From Conchocele bisecta (Eukaryota; Mollusca; Bivalvia; Lucinida; Thyasiridae), in contig CM055278.1 of the NCBI GenBank assembly GCA_029237695.1, positions 73,337,188-73,401,187 of the forward strand: a stretch of DNA of 64,000 nt, given 5' to 3'. Below are positions 1 through 11,068 of the stretch, in pieces (within the stretch, counting starts at the first letter, position 1; every line of letters begins with the position of its first letter). A program made the position numbers and the translations under genes. The notes beneath the pieces were generated by a model. The model saw only the letters and a list, made by a program, of their open reading frames with translations. It ran no database searches and was not told the origin of the DNA.

Positions 1-734
1 CTCTAAATTAATATAAACCGTGTAGCCTATGATATATAGAGGATCTCAAACGAGTTTCCATTTGATACGAGATTTGTGAAACAGGTCGTGCACAATTTAT
101 GCACCGAGCTTTCTGGCGAGGATCATACCATATCTGACGAGTTTCATAATTCCCATATCAAATGGGCATGAGCTTGAGATTATGTTTATCACATGACGTC
201 ACGCTCCAATTAGCAGAAAACTTGAGATATCCGATACATTGTATGCTTCAGTTTAAAGACGCCATTGACTATTTTCGCATCTGGTCGAAAATCTCCACAG
301 AGAAAAATAGTTTTAATACTAGCAATAGCCCTGTTATAAATATGTCATATTATACGCTCACGTTCTATGCAATAATTTAGTATTACTATCTAACAATTGC
401 AGTATTTTTTACTTAGTCACGGACGCTTCTAACGGTTAAAACACGATGACGTTAACGCCAAAACAATATTGTTTTGTCGCGCCATTAGGAATGTCATTTG
501 GAACGTTTTCACTTTGTTCGTTTGGCATAACGTTAGTGCACAATACGAATAAGTAATTATTAGAGTGATGCAGCTAGCAAATCAAATTCGCTCCAGGTGT
601 CATACGTGCGTCATACCACTTTTATAAAATTGGTTACAGCACGTCATAATAAGGTTTGCATGTGATATAAATCGGTAATACTTAGAAATTTCCTGTATTT
701 GCCTACAGCAATAACATACACAGTACAGGCTGAT
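1..734. other. Stretch with no recognisable feature
   Basis: AT-rich sequence without an open frame longer than 72 codons, without a clear internal repeat and without similarity to the other families in the window. The short open frame at 162-380 has no recognisable motif and I do not call it a gene. Confidence 0.5.
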
Positions 735-842
735 ACGGCGTGTTTTCCAGTCTGATACTGAAACTTCTAGTCTGATACTGCCATTTCTAGTATGTTACCA
801 TCGTTACTAGTCTGATACCGCCGTTTCCAGTCCGATACCATG
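735..842. repeat. Short minisatellite with core AGTCTGATAC
   Basis: The word AGTCTGATAC (variants AGTCCGATAC, AGTATGTTAC) recurs about every 20-27 bp, five times, with a CCGTTTCC or CCATTTCT spacer. Spacing is irregular, so this is a degenerate minisatellite. Confidence 0.6.
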
Positions 843-1057
843 CTTCGCGCGCGTATTAAACCAGTTCCTTTTGGCATGCGCATTGCATATGTTTACTTTA
901 TCGGCTGCGTAAAGTTTGACAGACGCCGGGAATTTAAATTGGTAGGCTCTGTATTGCATCATTCAATCATGGATAACGGTATAGATTTTAATATAGGATT
1001 ATCACAACTGCCGGATGATTGATATTGAAATTGATATCTAAGTAATCTAAGTAATAA

Positions 1058-1262
1058 AGACGTTAATACGTGTCTTGTTTGATATCGGCATAGGTATCGT
1101 CCCTCGGTAACTTGGTATCAGCCTTCGACCTTCAATCTCAGGCTGATACCAAGTTACCTCGGGCCGATACCTAGGCCGATATCAAACAAGCCACGTATTA
1201 ACCTCTAAGTATTTACCTCGGGCCGATACCTAGGCCGATATCAAACAAGCCACGTATTAACC
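1058..1262. repeat. Imperfect inverted repeat with duplicated right arm
   Basis: The left arm (about 1062-1130, with TTGTTTGATATCGGC and AACTTGGTATCAGCC) is complementary to 1141-1200 (GGCTGATACCAAGTTACC through GATATCAAACAAGCC). The end of the right arm, ACCTCGGGCCGATACCTAGG to AACCTC, is repeated directly at 1215-1263. It looks like a foldback miniature element with a tandemly duplicated end. Confidence 0.7.
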
Positions 1263-1294
1263 TCCAAGTATAACATGGGTGATGTTTGACAGAG

Positions 1295-1632
1295 AAGGAG
1301 CGAAATGAAGTTATGCACATACATGTACATGTGGCTGTGATGTGTGGCTGTCACTGGAGAAATGAAGTTATACACATACATGTACATGTGGCTGTGATGT
1401 GTGGCTGTCACTGGAGAAATTAAGTTATACACATACATGTACATGTGGCTGTGATGTGTGGCTGTCACTGGAGAAATTAAGTTATACACATACATGTACA
1501 TGTGGCTGTGATGTGTGGCTGTCACTGGAGAAATGAAGTTATACACATACATGTACATGTGGCTGTGATGTGTGGCTGTCACTGGAGAAATGAAGGTATA
1601 CACATACATGTACATGTGGCTGTGACATCTGC
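1295..1632. repeat. 57-bp minisatellite, about 5.5 copies
   Basis: The unit begins GGAGAAATGAAGTTATACAC and continues ACATGTACATGTGGCTGTG; starts at 1356 and 1413 give an exact 57-bp period. Because 57 is a multiple of three, open frames run through both strands (1241-1615 minus, 1502-1750 plus). These repeat a 19-residue word with no coding sign, so I treat them as artefacts. The last copy runs into a family IX fragment sharing TGGCTGTGACTGGAGAAAT. Confidence 0.9.
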
Positions 1633-1752
1633 CATGCTTCTAACAAGTAATATAGATGGTTATCAGGCTACAGGGGTGTGCTGTTTGATTAGGAACTACA
1701 CCGGTCATAAATCCAATAAGCTCCATTTCTCCAGCCACAGTCACAAATGAGC
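1600..1752. repeat. Dispersed repeat family IX, fragment
   Basis: Contains GCCATGCTTCTAACAAG, GTGTGCTGTTTGATTAGGA and CTCCATTTCTCCAGCCACAG. The same blocks in the same order recur at 17330-17570, 23195-23280, 24140-24262, 30820-31060, 34490-34740 and 63890-64000. No terminal structure is visible. Confidence 0.6.
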
Positions 1753-3017
1753 ATATAAGTTTCATTTACACTAATTGTATATTTTCTTACAATCCTGTCC
1801 AGTCACGACGATATAAATGATATGCATCGACGGACTGTATAACTGTCGCAGATTGATATAAGGTAACGTAAACAACAGTGGGAGATCACGTTGACCATCG
1901 TATTGGTTTTGTGTAAATGGCGGCCCCATGAGTTGTGAGATACATTTTATTTTTTCATCAACACGACTTTCGTTTCTTCCTTTTAATGATAACACTACGC
2001 GGACGAAAATAATAAAGTTAACAGAAACAGTTCTGAAGTTAATGACCCGTGGGGCCCCCGATCATCTAATGATTAATGCATAATGTAAATATGATGGGAT
2101 ATATGCATAGCATACACGTGAACATTTGCATTAACATACATGTTACCATATCCTACACAGTACATGGAGTTTCCATGTCGGCCATCTTAGCGTGTACAAG
2201 CCATCGGCCAGTTTTACCTCTTATTGCGTTTGACAACCACATGAATACAATTTGGTGCAACATGATGGGAAACATCTGACTACAGCAAGCTATGCCTTGT
2301 TTTCATCAAATTGATATACAAAGTCTGATATGTGAAGGGTTTGTTGACCCTTTGTTAAAATGTTTGAGAATTCAGCACAAAGACTGTGTAACAGTAAGAA
2401 CGGTACACAGTGTTGTAGATATATACCTGTATTACCATACATACTGTATCGAATCCAGAGACGTGTAAGCAGTTATCTGTGTGTATTGCCATTAGTGTCT
2501 ATTTGCCTGCTATGCGAGTAAATACGGCTTTCATCTGTGTCATATGTACTTTTAATAATAGACAGTGCATCGGTTTGATATTTTACAGATTGAAAACGTG
2601 TCCATTATATATTGTGTGAGTGATGGTAAAAATGCTCAGATATCTAGCTTTTTGTGTCCGCTGAGATAGTATTGTCGTCCTATATATGTGGGACGTATTG
2701 CACCAATTGTTATTAGATTTTCTGCCATATCATTTACTGCATCTGTCAAACCTTCCAAGTGGTGAAACTGTCCGATACCATGTACAAACTAAAATGTCGG
2801 AGATGGCAACTCAATGCGCTGTATACTCCACTGTAAGAAGGACAGGGTCAGATATACTTTATATAGTTATTCAGTCACATGTATGATTCCACTACATTTG
2901 AAACAAACGGTCATATTCTATATAGACAGTCCTTAATATGAACATTTTTTAAACTCAATATTTTACCAAACAAAATAGTCTCATTCTGAAATTGCTAAAA
3001 AGAAATACATGTGCATT
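1753..3017. other. Stretch with no recognisable feature
   Basis: Low-complexity AT-rich sequence. The short open frames at 2076-2279 and 2686-2886 show no motif, no good splice context and no similarity to known families. Nothing here supports a gene. Confidence 0.5.
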
Positions 3018-3187
3018 AACACACTGAACCCGAAAGCCCATAATAGCGGGGTTTTCAAACAGTGCAGATCCAGACGAGCCGGCTCGTTACGGGCCGTCTC
3101 GTCATGATCTACACTTTTGGGAAGTAATTTATTAGAGAAAATTAGCATATCACAGTCCATTCCAGTTACTTAGAGTTGAAAGGGTTA
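3018..3187 (-). repeat. Family VIII copy carrying a GCTCGTTACGGGC-centred palindrome
   Basis: Reads, in reverse orientation, the same AACCCTTTC ... ACTGGAATGG blocks as 32607-32836. At 3061-3116 it carries a hairpin with arms GTGCAGATCCAGACGAGCCG / CGTCTCGTCATGATCTACAC around GCTCGTTACGGGC. Near-identical hairpins occur at 30700-30770 and 32737-32806. Confidence 0.65.
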
Positions 3188-3389
3188 ATGAAAACAAGAT
3201 GTGTGCAATGTTTCTATTTAACCATAATAAATGTGCAGGTTTACATGAAACAGAGAGTAGACCGCTCGGGCCCGTTGCAATCAAAATCAGCAAGTTTTCC
3301 AAATAACATTTGTACACGAAATAAGATATTCAATTTGATTGGCCGGCACCGATCAAACGTCGTTCATTCGAGCACGAGAACAAATATCT

Positions 3390-4330
3390 TACACCAGCGG
3401 CTGCTCTAATCTTGCTAATATGTGGCAATTGTTTTACAATGTATTACAAAATACTTGACAATTGTGATTGATATGAAGCAGATTCATTGACTGAGCCTGA
3501 GCTGTGCTACAGCTCAGGCACAGTCAATCAAACTGCTTGATCCGAGTTGATATTGCCAATAGATGGAAAGATTAACGCAGGCGGTGGTGTACACGTCAAT
3601 GCTACAGCTCAGGCACAGCCAATCAAACTGCTTGACTGCGAGTTGAGATTGTCAATAGATGTTCACAAACGTTGACATATTGGCAAAATTAACGCAGGCG
3701 GTCGTGTACTCAGAAAGTTTAACCAGACAATTTGATTGGTTAAAACCAATGAAACTTGATTCCATCGAGCACAGGAAATGAGTGTACTCAGAATGGTATA
3801 ATCTGATTGGCCGAGGCTAAACATCTGACTTAATCTTCATTGACATCACCGGCGAAATCTCGCGAGACTTAACGAAGGCGCGAGTCTTGACCGGAACAGC
3901 CAGCTAATGCGTTCCATTTCCGGTTATAATAGACTTGCGCATTATACAGTCTCACGACCATATTGATGCACGGTTATACACCACCGCCTGCGTTAATCTC
4001 GCTTTCAAACGCAATATTCTAGTATTTTGTAATAATCACATTTACATATGGCAAGATTAGCGCAGGCAGTTGGTGTAGGTGAATATTAACAGAATTGTGA
4101 ATGGAGAAAAGGGAGCTTATGAAATTTGAGGCCGGTTCATCTCCTTGGCTGCTTCACGTACACAACCGCCTGTGTTAATTTTGCTCAAATTATCAACGTT
4201 TCGGAACATCTACATGTGTTGGCAATGTCATTTCGCAATAAAGCGAGTTGATAGGCTGAGCCTCAACTGTAGCACTGCCTAGGCTCGTGCAATCAAACTG
4301 TTTGACTTCAAGCATAATATTTAAGCATTT
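3390..4330. repeat. Family B dispersed repeat cluster
   Basis: Several partial copies of a family with the blocks GCTACAGCTCAGGCACAG, CCAATCAAACTGCTTGA, ATTGCCAATAGATG and AACGCAGGCGGTGGTGTAC, in both orientations (for example around 3500-3620, 3600-3720, 4020-4080, 4140-4330). A hairpin of GCCTGAGCTG / CAGCTCAGGC lies at about 3497-3522. The family recurs at 7520, 11.7, 12.65, 15.4, 16.0-16.9, 28.3 and 31.5 kb. No protein is encoded. Confidence 0.7.
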
Positions 4331-4359
4331 TCAAAGAATTTATTTTTTTTAGCTTATAT

Positions 4360-4624
4360 TTAACGGCGGCACTGGCTCTAGGACCTTGCATGCCGTCTCC
4401 CAAGAATGGGAGAAAGAACGGAGGTAGAGATTTTTGAGAGAAGCCGGTAATTCGTATTTACAGAGCAACTACGAATTATCGGTACCCATTTACAGCTGGG
4501 TGAACTGGAGCAGTGTGGATAACGTGTCTTGCTCAAGGACACAACGAACGCCGCTAGTCAGGCTCGAACCCACGACCCTTGGATCAGTAGTCCGACACAC
4601 TAACCATTACGCCACGGCGCTCCA
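4360..4624 (-). mobile_element. tRNA-derived SINE
   Basis: On the minus strand the element starts near 4624 with a tRNA-like head. The box A-like sequence TGGCGTAATGG is at 4604-4614 and box B GGTTCGAGCC at 4561-4570, spaced as in an internal RNA polymerase III promoter. The body has TGTCCTTGAGCAAGACACG and TTCACCCAGCTGTAAATGGG, a type of conserved central segment seen in several animal SINE superfamilies; I do not name which. The head is too diverged to be a working tRNA. Such elements are transcribed by Pol III and moved by a partner LINE. Confidence 0.85.
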
Positions 4625-4670
4625 CATTTTCAAAGAAAGAAAGTAATAAGTATCGACAAGATTATTTACA

Positions 4671-5001
4671 GAGCTCCAGATAAGGTGCCTATTGACGTAT
4701 TTTACGCACTTATTTTAGCAAAATACGCGTTGATTAACAAAAGTGGGAGTACAAAATACTCATAGCAATGTGAAAATACGTATTGAGTTTTAAATTGAAT
4801 AGTGAAAAAACTGTAATAAAGTTGAAAATGTATTTTGCTTTTTGCAGCTCAAATAAGTGAGCAAAACAAATTATCATTTGTTCCCTATTTAATAAGGAAG
4901 AAAATCAATAATATATTTGTAAAAGTGAAATACGCATTGAATTTGAAATCTGGGCGTATAATACTCTTTAGATACAAAACTTAAACTTGTCTGGAGCTCT
5001 G
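4671..5001. mobile_element. Miniature inverted-repeat element with GAGCTCCAGATAAG ends
   Basis: The left end GAGCTCCAGATAAGGTG and right end GTCTGGAGCTC are inverted repeats. The interior is AT-rich with mirrored blocks (AAAATACGCG ... and AAATACGCATTGAA ...). It shares its terminal word with the elements at 22430-22753, 25569-25832 and 41822-42206, although the interiors differ. Confidence 0.7.
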
Positions 5002-5166
5002 ACATACTAGTATCTGCCGATGACCACGTCCTTATAGTTGTAGCCGTCGTTATTTCGAGAAAACTGACATAAATGTACATGTATGTGTTCGCGAAATAAC
5101 TAGTATTAGTTGCTGTGGTATCTGTGCATTATCGCATTAAAATCGCTCCAGTAGTTGCTGATATAC

Positions 5167-5345
5167 GAGTCCGCCAATACTACATTTAGCAGCATTACTT
5201 ATGTAGTTAGTCGGAAAATTCTGCAGAGAAATTCAAATCGGACCAATGTTAAACAACGTTCGATTCCGTCCGATTCAACTTTCTCTGCAGAATGTTCAGA
5301 CCAACTACATAAGTAATGCTGCTAATTTTGCTATTGGCGGACTCA
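5167..5345. mobile_element. Foldback miniature element, 179 bp
   Basis: The termini GAGTCCGCCAATA and TATTGGCGGACTC are inverted, followed by long complementary arms (TTAGCAGCATTACTTATGTA on the left, its complement on the right) and TTCTGCAGAGAAA pairing with TTTCTCTGCAGAA. There is no coding capacity. Confidence 0.85.
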
Positions 5346-5586
5346 TAGTGTTAACGGCTGGAACATGGACATCATTAAAAGAAAGAAGCCGCAGTCGTAT
5401 TGATGACAAATAAGATTTACCTGACACCTCATGGGCGCCGCCATTACTCCATATGGACAAAATAATAGACCACGTGATCCCATACCAAGTTTAAGAAAAT
5501 ACCAGGGTCAGATTCATATTACTTTTCGGATATTTATGTACCTGTTTAAATCCTGATATGCCCCTTTAAAGCACTGGGTCTCATAG

Positions 5587-5905
5587 AGAATAGTAGGTTA
5601 GTGCCGTGAATGGGAAAACATATCTGGCAAGGCTTAGGAAACGGGATGGGCACGGGATGGGCGAGGCTCTGCCGAGCACATCCCGTTTCCGTGCCGCGCC
5701 AGATATTTTTCCCATTCACGGCACTAACCTACTATTCTATTTATCCCGTCAACGCATACAAATGGCTTTAAAATACAAAATAATAACCCCAGCCACCGCA
5801 TATATTCATACGCAGTGATTAGGTCGTATTGACATGATATCAAAAATGTTTCACGGCACCGTGTTTCACGGCACATACGCACTGTGTTGACGGGATAAAT
5901 ACAGA
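5587..5905. mobile_element. Composite hairpin cassette, families II then III
   Basis: Family II (about 5587-5738) is a near-perfect palindrome from AGAATAGTAGGTTAGTGCCG to its complement, with an inner stem of GGAAACGGGATGGGC repeats. Family III (about 5739-5905) runs from TTATCCCGTCAACGCATAC to GTGTTGACGGGATAA. The pair recurs, in order or fully inverted, at 27975-28263, 33231-33416 (II only as its right end), 48060-48626 and 48794-49096. The open frame at 5606-5818 is just the palindrome read through. Confidence 0.85.
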
Positions 5906-5989
5906 TATGCGCATAAAGTGATAAAACAAACTACATGTACATGTAACTAACAGTAATTTATTTTTAGATTTGTATCGTATATTTATGCC

Positions 5990-6358
5990 CCATCACGATA
6001 GTCCCGTCCGTCGGTTTGTCCGTCCGTCAGCTTATAAACCGTAATAGCTGGAGGCTTGATGTTTGGTATGTAGCTTATGTATGGTGTGTAGATGCATAAA
6101 GTGATTTCTATTATTGCTTTGACACTGAGCCATGGATTATCTCCCCCTTTCGGGCTTGGAATTTTGCCTCGTGTACTATCAAAGCGATATGTGGGGCATC
6201 CGTGTTATTAACATATTTTCTAGTTTCCCGAGTCTCCTGAAACCATACAGGGTCTGGTAAAAAGAATATGTATGCTACTGAAGAATAAGGTTTGTCAAAA
6301 AATAAGCTATTGTTTTCGTCACGGGTGTCCGCCCATCCGTCCTTACGTTCGTCCATCT
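5990..6358. repeat. CCGTC-rich sequence with weak open frame
   Basis: Begins with CCCGTCCGTCGGTTTGTC and further CCGTC words and ends near 6340 with CGTCCTTACGTTCGTCC, so the ends are loosely complementary. A minus-strand open frame of 81 codons (6111-6356) crosses it. I recognise no domain and regard it as part of an old repeat. Confidence 0.35.
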
Positions 6359-6359
6359 G

Positions 6360-6625
6360 TAGCCGATTTCACCAACATTGCAAAGTATACTTTTCTAGCA
6401 AAGTATACTTTGATGGAGTAGGCCTACTCATTTATTTTTCCCGAAATGCATGATTTCATATAGAACTATCAACTGCATATATTTGATGATTAAAAGTATG
6501 CAGAATTATTATACTGAATTTATTACATTATCACAGCCATTTTTGGCTGTGATAATGTAATAAATTCAGTATAATAAAAATTAATAAATTTATCCTATAT
6601 TTATATTCGACGGCACAAATCATGT
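6360..6625. mobile_element. Family IV hairpin element, truncated right end
   Basis: The left end TAGCCGATTTCACCAAC is followed by two AAAGTATACTTT-type palindromes. The centre is a perfect hairpin with 31-bp arms (6509-6575, ATTATACTGAATTTATTACA ... GGCTGTGATAATG...). The intact copies at 34859-35163 and 48260-48563 end in GAAATAGGCTA; that right end is missing here. Confidence 0.8.
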
Positions 6626-7519
6626 ATTTAATGTATACCGCATACTAAACTTAATTGTTGAACGTGCGTGACGTCATGTTTTGAGGTCATTACATCGCCA
6701 TACGTCACAAATCTAACGACGTCATTCAAAGCAAAATGGCGGCGCCCACGCTAGGTAGATCCGGTATAGTATCTGATTAAATCTCCGATTTATTTACGAT
6801 GAGCTACAATATTGGCTGGTTTTAGACTACACAGTTGTCATAATAAGCATTACAATCATAATGGACATGCCCATATACTGCAGAAATGGACAAAATTCAG
6901 CTGAACCAACAGCGATTTCGATTTTAAAATTTGCCGTTGAGACTGACCAATCAGAGGCCACGATTAGGGGTCAAAGGTGAAAAAATAAAGGCAAGCAAAA
7001 AACGGCACTTCATGTATATTAGGCTAAGACAGGTATATTATGTTACTTCAGATATAAACAGCATTTATTCAACCCCCTTTATTATGCTACATGGAGCAAT
7101 GGTTGCGGTATAAATCGTAATACATAGAGACGTGCTATTTTGGTATATGGCTTCCTTATGGCGTGCAGTTGCGCAAAGTGAATTCGGTTTTTTGACGTGG
7201 AAATCCAAAAATTAAACCGTAAGGAATTGAATTGAATGTTTCGCGGTATTACCACGTGATATCAGCCAGAAACATTACGGTTTTGGTAAACACTAAGTGC
7301 TGGCTCTCCTCATATGAAGCGAGTGCACCGATTTATAAGAAATATGTATCAAGAATAACCGCCGAATTAACCGCATGTTGAGCCAACAGTGGTATTCCAA
7401 TCATGTTGCAAAATCATTTTCCTACCAATTTCAAACATTCAAGACGCGAGATGTCACAATAATGAGTTTAGTGAGCTCATCTTTGTGTGCCTAATTTGAA
7501 TACGTTGCACCATCGCCGG
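6626..7519. other. Stretch with no recognisable feature
   Basis: Contains AAAATGGCGGCGCC at about 6733 and scattered short inverted words, but no gene, no clear repeat family and no splice-supported exon. The 60-codon frame at 6931-7113 has no motif. Confidence 0.45.
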
Positions 7520-7690
7520 TGCTAATCTTGCCAATATTCAAGTCAATTTCTTTTATTTCAAAATACTTGAATATTGTGATTGAAAGTAAGCAGTTTGATT
7601 GGCTTTGCCTGAGATGTGCTACAGCTCAGGCACATCCAAACTAACTGCTTGATTGCCAGTTGATATTGCCTATATATGTTCAATACAATA
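7520..7690. repeat. Family B copy with central hairpin
   Basis: Has CTTGCCAATATTC, GCAGTTTGATTGGC and the hairpin CCTGAGATGTGCTACAGCTCAGG, followed by TGATATTGCC. It matches the family B blocks at 3.5 kb and 16 kb. Confidence 0.7.
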
Positions 7691-8184
7691 TACAATACAG
7701 TATTATTTTATTCACGCAGTCCATACATACGGCAACATGACGTATATAGTTTCAACAAATGTGAACAAGGCTTCAGGAAATAGCGTGTACATGAATCACA
7801 TGAATACTGCATATAGCGCATCATGACGAGACAGAACGCATGTTACCGTTGTTCCGAACAGTGTAGATCCCGGTCAGAGGGCACTTTGTGCAATCCGACA
7901 GGGATTTAGACGGCCCAATAGATACATAATTGGATCCTATAGTGACTGACTATCGGCAAGATGTGTTATATGTCGTCATGCTGCACCACATACAAGTACA
8001 TGTACCTCCAACGAGTAAGATGAATGTATTATGTTTGTACATGAATTGTGTTTTAACGTGAATAGTTATTGTATAAAGTATTGTATCTGACCACAATTAA
8101 GTTGTAATGGTAATCTGAACATATATGTGTGGGAGAGATAGTCGTACATAAACGTAATTATCTGTATAAATTTGCATAGCTTTG
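7691..8184. other. Stretch with no recognisable feature
   Basis: No open frame, no terminal repeat. It lies just downstream (on the minus strand) of the retrotransposon remnant and could include its decayed 3' untranslated region, but nothing shows this directly. Confidence 0.4.
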
Positions 8185-9003
8185 TCAAATCATTGACTTG
8201 TTAGTACTCATTAGTGTTTCGAATTTGTATGTGTTTGCATTATTATAGTAATCAGGTTTAATATAATGCTGTTTCAAATTCTTGCAGCTTAACAAATGGT
8301 GGTATTCGTCACATCTGTCACTTTCACAAAGTATGCATTTTATTTTATTCAATGGTATTCTGTGCCATCGTCCTGTTTCTACTGGTAGCTTGTGATTTCT
8401 TGTTCTTAATATTATATGTATGTTTCCACATTTATTTGGAAGGATAGCCAAGTATTCTTCAAATCCAAATGATGTTTTACATATTATATAGTTTAAACAA
8501 GTTGATGATTCCCGAACACTGCCAACCCATTCATTAATATATAGGTCTCTTAACGTTTGTTTAACAGTTGATTTCAGCCATATTTCATTCGGAAATGTAT
8601 GCGAATCAAAAATTCCGTTTAAGCCACATTTTATGAAACTGCCGTAATCCATTTAAATTTTCGTTCTTTGTTGTATTTTTGTAAAAACTGTGTATAATAG
8701 TATAAAGTACTGAATTGTCAGATGTTAATTTTCTATCATTTGAATTATTAAATCTTACCCAATAAGAAACCATTTTTGTTTGAATATCTACACATATAGG
8801 AACTATACAGTATGAAAATGCTGTCAGTTGTCGGAAATCCTCTTCTAAATCTTGTTTGACATTCATTTATTAAATTACATTTTCTGCATAAGTTTGCAGT
8901 CTGCGGTAAAATATCCCCCCATGCAGCTAACAAGTGTAATTGGTCTATACTTTTCTGGTTTCGATGCATTGCCCTTGTGTTTATAAATTGGATTTTTCAT
9001 GCC
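8185..9003 (-). pseudogene. Non-LTR retrotransposon remnant: start of reverse transcriptase plus C-terminus
   Basis: Read on the minus strand, 9003-8900 encodes KNPIYKHKGNASKPEKYRPI then TLVSCMG, the first conserved block of a LINE reverse transcriptase. The catalytic core, including the YxDD block, is absent. After frame changes the sequence resumes with the element's C-terminal region: MVSYWVRFNN (8606-8866 frame) and, in 8185-8652, LRTRNHKLPVETGRWHRIPL followed by CILCESDRCDEYHHLLSC, a CxxC...H...C zinc-binding tail typical of this lineage. It is therefore internally deleted and frameshifted, without enzymatic capacity. The amino-terminal continuation is at 10813-11068, separated by a satellite. 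Confidence 0.85.
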
Positions 9004-9004
9004 G

Positions 9005-9148
9005 GTGTAACGTGAGCCCCTTAAGTCCGTGAAAACCTTCAGCCTAGCCAAGCGGCTTAAGGGGCTCACGCTGGGGGTGTGAGCCCCGTAAGTCCGTGAA
9101 AACCTTCAGCCTAGTCATAGCGGCTTAAAGGGCTCACGCTGGAGGTGG
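9005..9148. repeat. Two tandem hairpin units at the retrotransposon breakpoint
   Basis: The unit GTGAGCCCCTTAAGTCCG ... AGCGGCTTAAGGGGCTCAC forms a hairpin and is repeated directly (9010-9070 and 9079-9140). It lies exactly where the retrotransposon reading frame stops and the satellite begins. Confidence 0.75.
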
Positions 9149-9164
9149 GGAACCCGTGGAAACC

Positions 9165-10355
9165 AATTTGTTGGTATATACACAATATGAATGGTAACGA
9201 TGATATTACGCAATATGCACACCGCGTACCGTAGTTCTTCTACCAAATGGCGTATATTTATATGAATGTGCCGATATGTAACCGACCGTGAGAAGTTGAA
9301 GCCTGTCTGTAAACTAATCTATAATCGGTGGCTTTGCAAACCCCTTTGTTGGTATATACCCAATGTGCCTATTAATAATGATATTATGCAATATGTTCCA
9401 ATATAAGGCAAAAAAACGTGAAATATATTGGCCTGATTTCAATTTTCACGGCGGGGACAAAAGCACCCGGCCATGAGAAGTTTCAGCCTGTCCGTAAACT
9501 TGATATATAGAGAACACATCGGTAGTTTTTCACAACCCTTTGTTGGTATATACCCAATGTGCCTATTAATAATGATATTATGCAATACGTTCCAATATAA
9601 GGCAAAGAAAACGTGAAATATATGTGACTGATTCAATTTTCACGGCGGGGACAAAAGCACCCGGCCATGAGAAGTTTCAGCCTGTCCGTAAACTTGATAT
9701 ATAGAGAACACATCGGTAGTTTTTCAAAACCCTTTGTTCGTATATACCCAATGTGCCTATTAATAATGATATGATAAAAAAACGTGAAATATATGGGACT
9801 GATTTCAATTTTCACGGCGGGGACAAAAGCCGCACCCGGCCATGAGAAGTTTCAGCCTGTCCGAAATAAACTTGATATAGAGAACACATCGGTATTTTTT
9901 CACACCCCTGTTGGTATATACCCAATGTGCCTATTAATAATGTTATTATGCAATTATGTTCCAATTTAATAAGGCATATGTTCCAATATAGGCAACCGTG
10001 AAATAAATATGGGAATGATTTCAATTTTCACGGCGGGGACAAAAGCACCCGGCCATGAGAAGTTTCAGCCTGTCCGTAAACTTGATATAGAGAACACATC
10101 GGTAGTTTTTCACACCCCTGTGTTGGTATATACCCAATGTGCCTATTAATAATGATATTATGCAATACGTTCCAATATAAGGCAAAAGAAAACGTGAAAT
10201 AGATGGGACTGATTTCAATTTTCACGGCGGGGACAGAAGCACCCGGCCATGAGAAGTTTCAGGTTTCAGCCTGTGCGTAAACTTGATATATAGAGAACAC
10301 ATCGGTAGTTTTTCACACCCCTGTGTTGGTATATACCCAATGTGCCTATTATGTA
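9165..10355. repeat. Satellite of about 175-215 bp, seven copies
   Basis: The word TTGGTATATACCCAATG (variants) falls near 9171, 9349, 9542, 9737, 9911, 10124 and 10326. Each unit also has TTTTCACGGCGGGGACAAAA, CGGCCATGAGAAGTTTCAG and AGAGAACACATCGGTAG. The short open frames on both strands here repeat one another and are by-products of the array. It separates two parts of one retrotransposon, so it probably arrived or expanded within that copy. Confidence 0.9.
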
Positions 10356-10812
10356 TTTTAAATGTTATATGAGATTCATTCCGTAATGTTTTGTTGGTAG
10401 TGACGTGAACAGTGGTGTAAAAACGGTATGAATCATATATGAACTCCGCACTTTACCGCCCACATATCGCCAAACAGGTGTCCGATAGCATTTCGATTTA
10501 TCAGCAGAATAGTATGGCCACTAAAGTGCGAAAATACGCATTCATAACATCCCCGGACGGGAAAATACCTAATTTTTACATTTGGGACCATTTTTATGCT
10601 TAGACGTACGTTAATCTCATTAAATCTTGAAATATAATCGATGACTTAAACTTGACACAGCCTTGGCCCCGATTGTTATTGTTCCGTCTGCGCATGCGCG
10701 GACTGAAACCTTTACTGGGCTGAAGAATTTTCTGTTATACCTGTAGTCCACGCGTCTGGTACGCGACCCGAGTCTAGGATAATATTAAACTATTTAACGT
10801 AGGTATTGGCCA
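10356..10812. other. Stretch with no recognisable feature
   Basis: No open frame or repeat family. A GC-richer patch at about 10670-10770 (CTGCGCATGCGCGGACTG) stands out from the AT-rich surroundings but shows nothing I can name. Confidence 0.4.
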
Positions 10813-11068
10813 TTATGTGAACGTGGACTTTGACTTTAAGTGTTCGTTTACAATTTTATCTACGTCATTTGCTTTATTATTTTTAAGTTTTTTCATATTT
10901 TTTTCCGATTCTAAAAGCATAATATGTATGTATATTTCTTCATTAATAGCCTCAGTTTCATGTTCGGCATTAGTTTCCGCATTAGTATTTTCATCAAAGT
11001 TTACGTCTTTGAAAACATTATAAAGTGATGTAAGTGATGCATCTATTGATTCCGTCTTGGTACCATTT
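10813..11068 (-). pseudogene. Non-LTR retrotransposon remnant: segment just before the reverse transcriptase
   Basis: The minus-strand frame gives a charged linker, then KKLKNNKANDVDKIVNEHLK, the block K-LKxNKAxGxDxIxxEHLK that precedes the first reverse transcriptase motif in LINEs. The frame then ends at the satellite boundary. Together with 8185-9003, in the same orientation and order, this is one element broken into two. The first 20 codons of the longer open frame (to 11127) come from the inverted-repeat element at 11069-11634. Confidence 0.7.

Noticed and set aside
1241..1750. Repetitive protein-like frames on both strands
   Set aside because: They come from a 57-bp minisatellite whose period is a multiple of three; both strands are open and there is no coding signal.
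4561..4624. A tRNA gene on the minus strand
   Set aside because: The box A and box B words are present, but the head continues into a SINE body and the cloverleaf is not intact.
9439..10225. Several similar minus-strand frames resembling a small gene family
   Set aside because: They are successive copies of a ~190-bp satellite, in different frames and with frequent indels.
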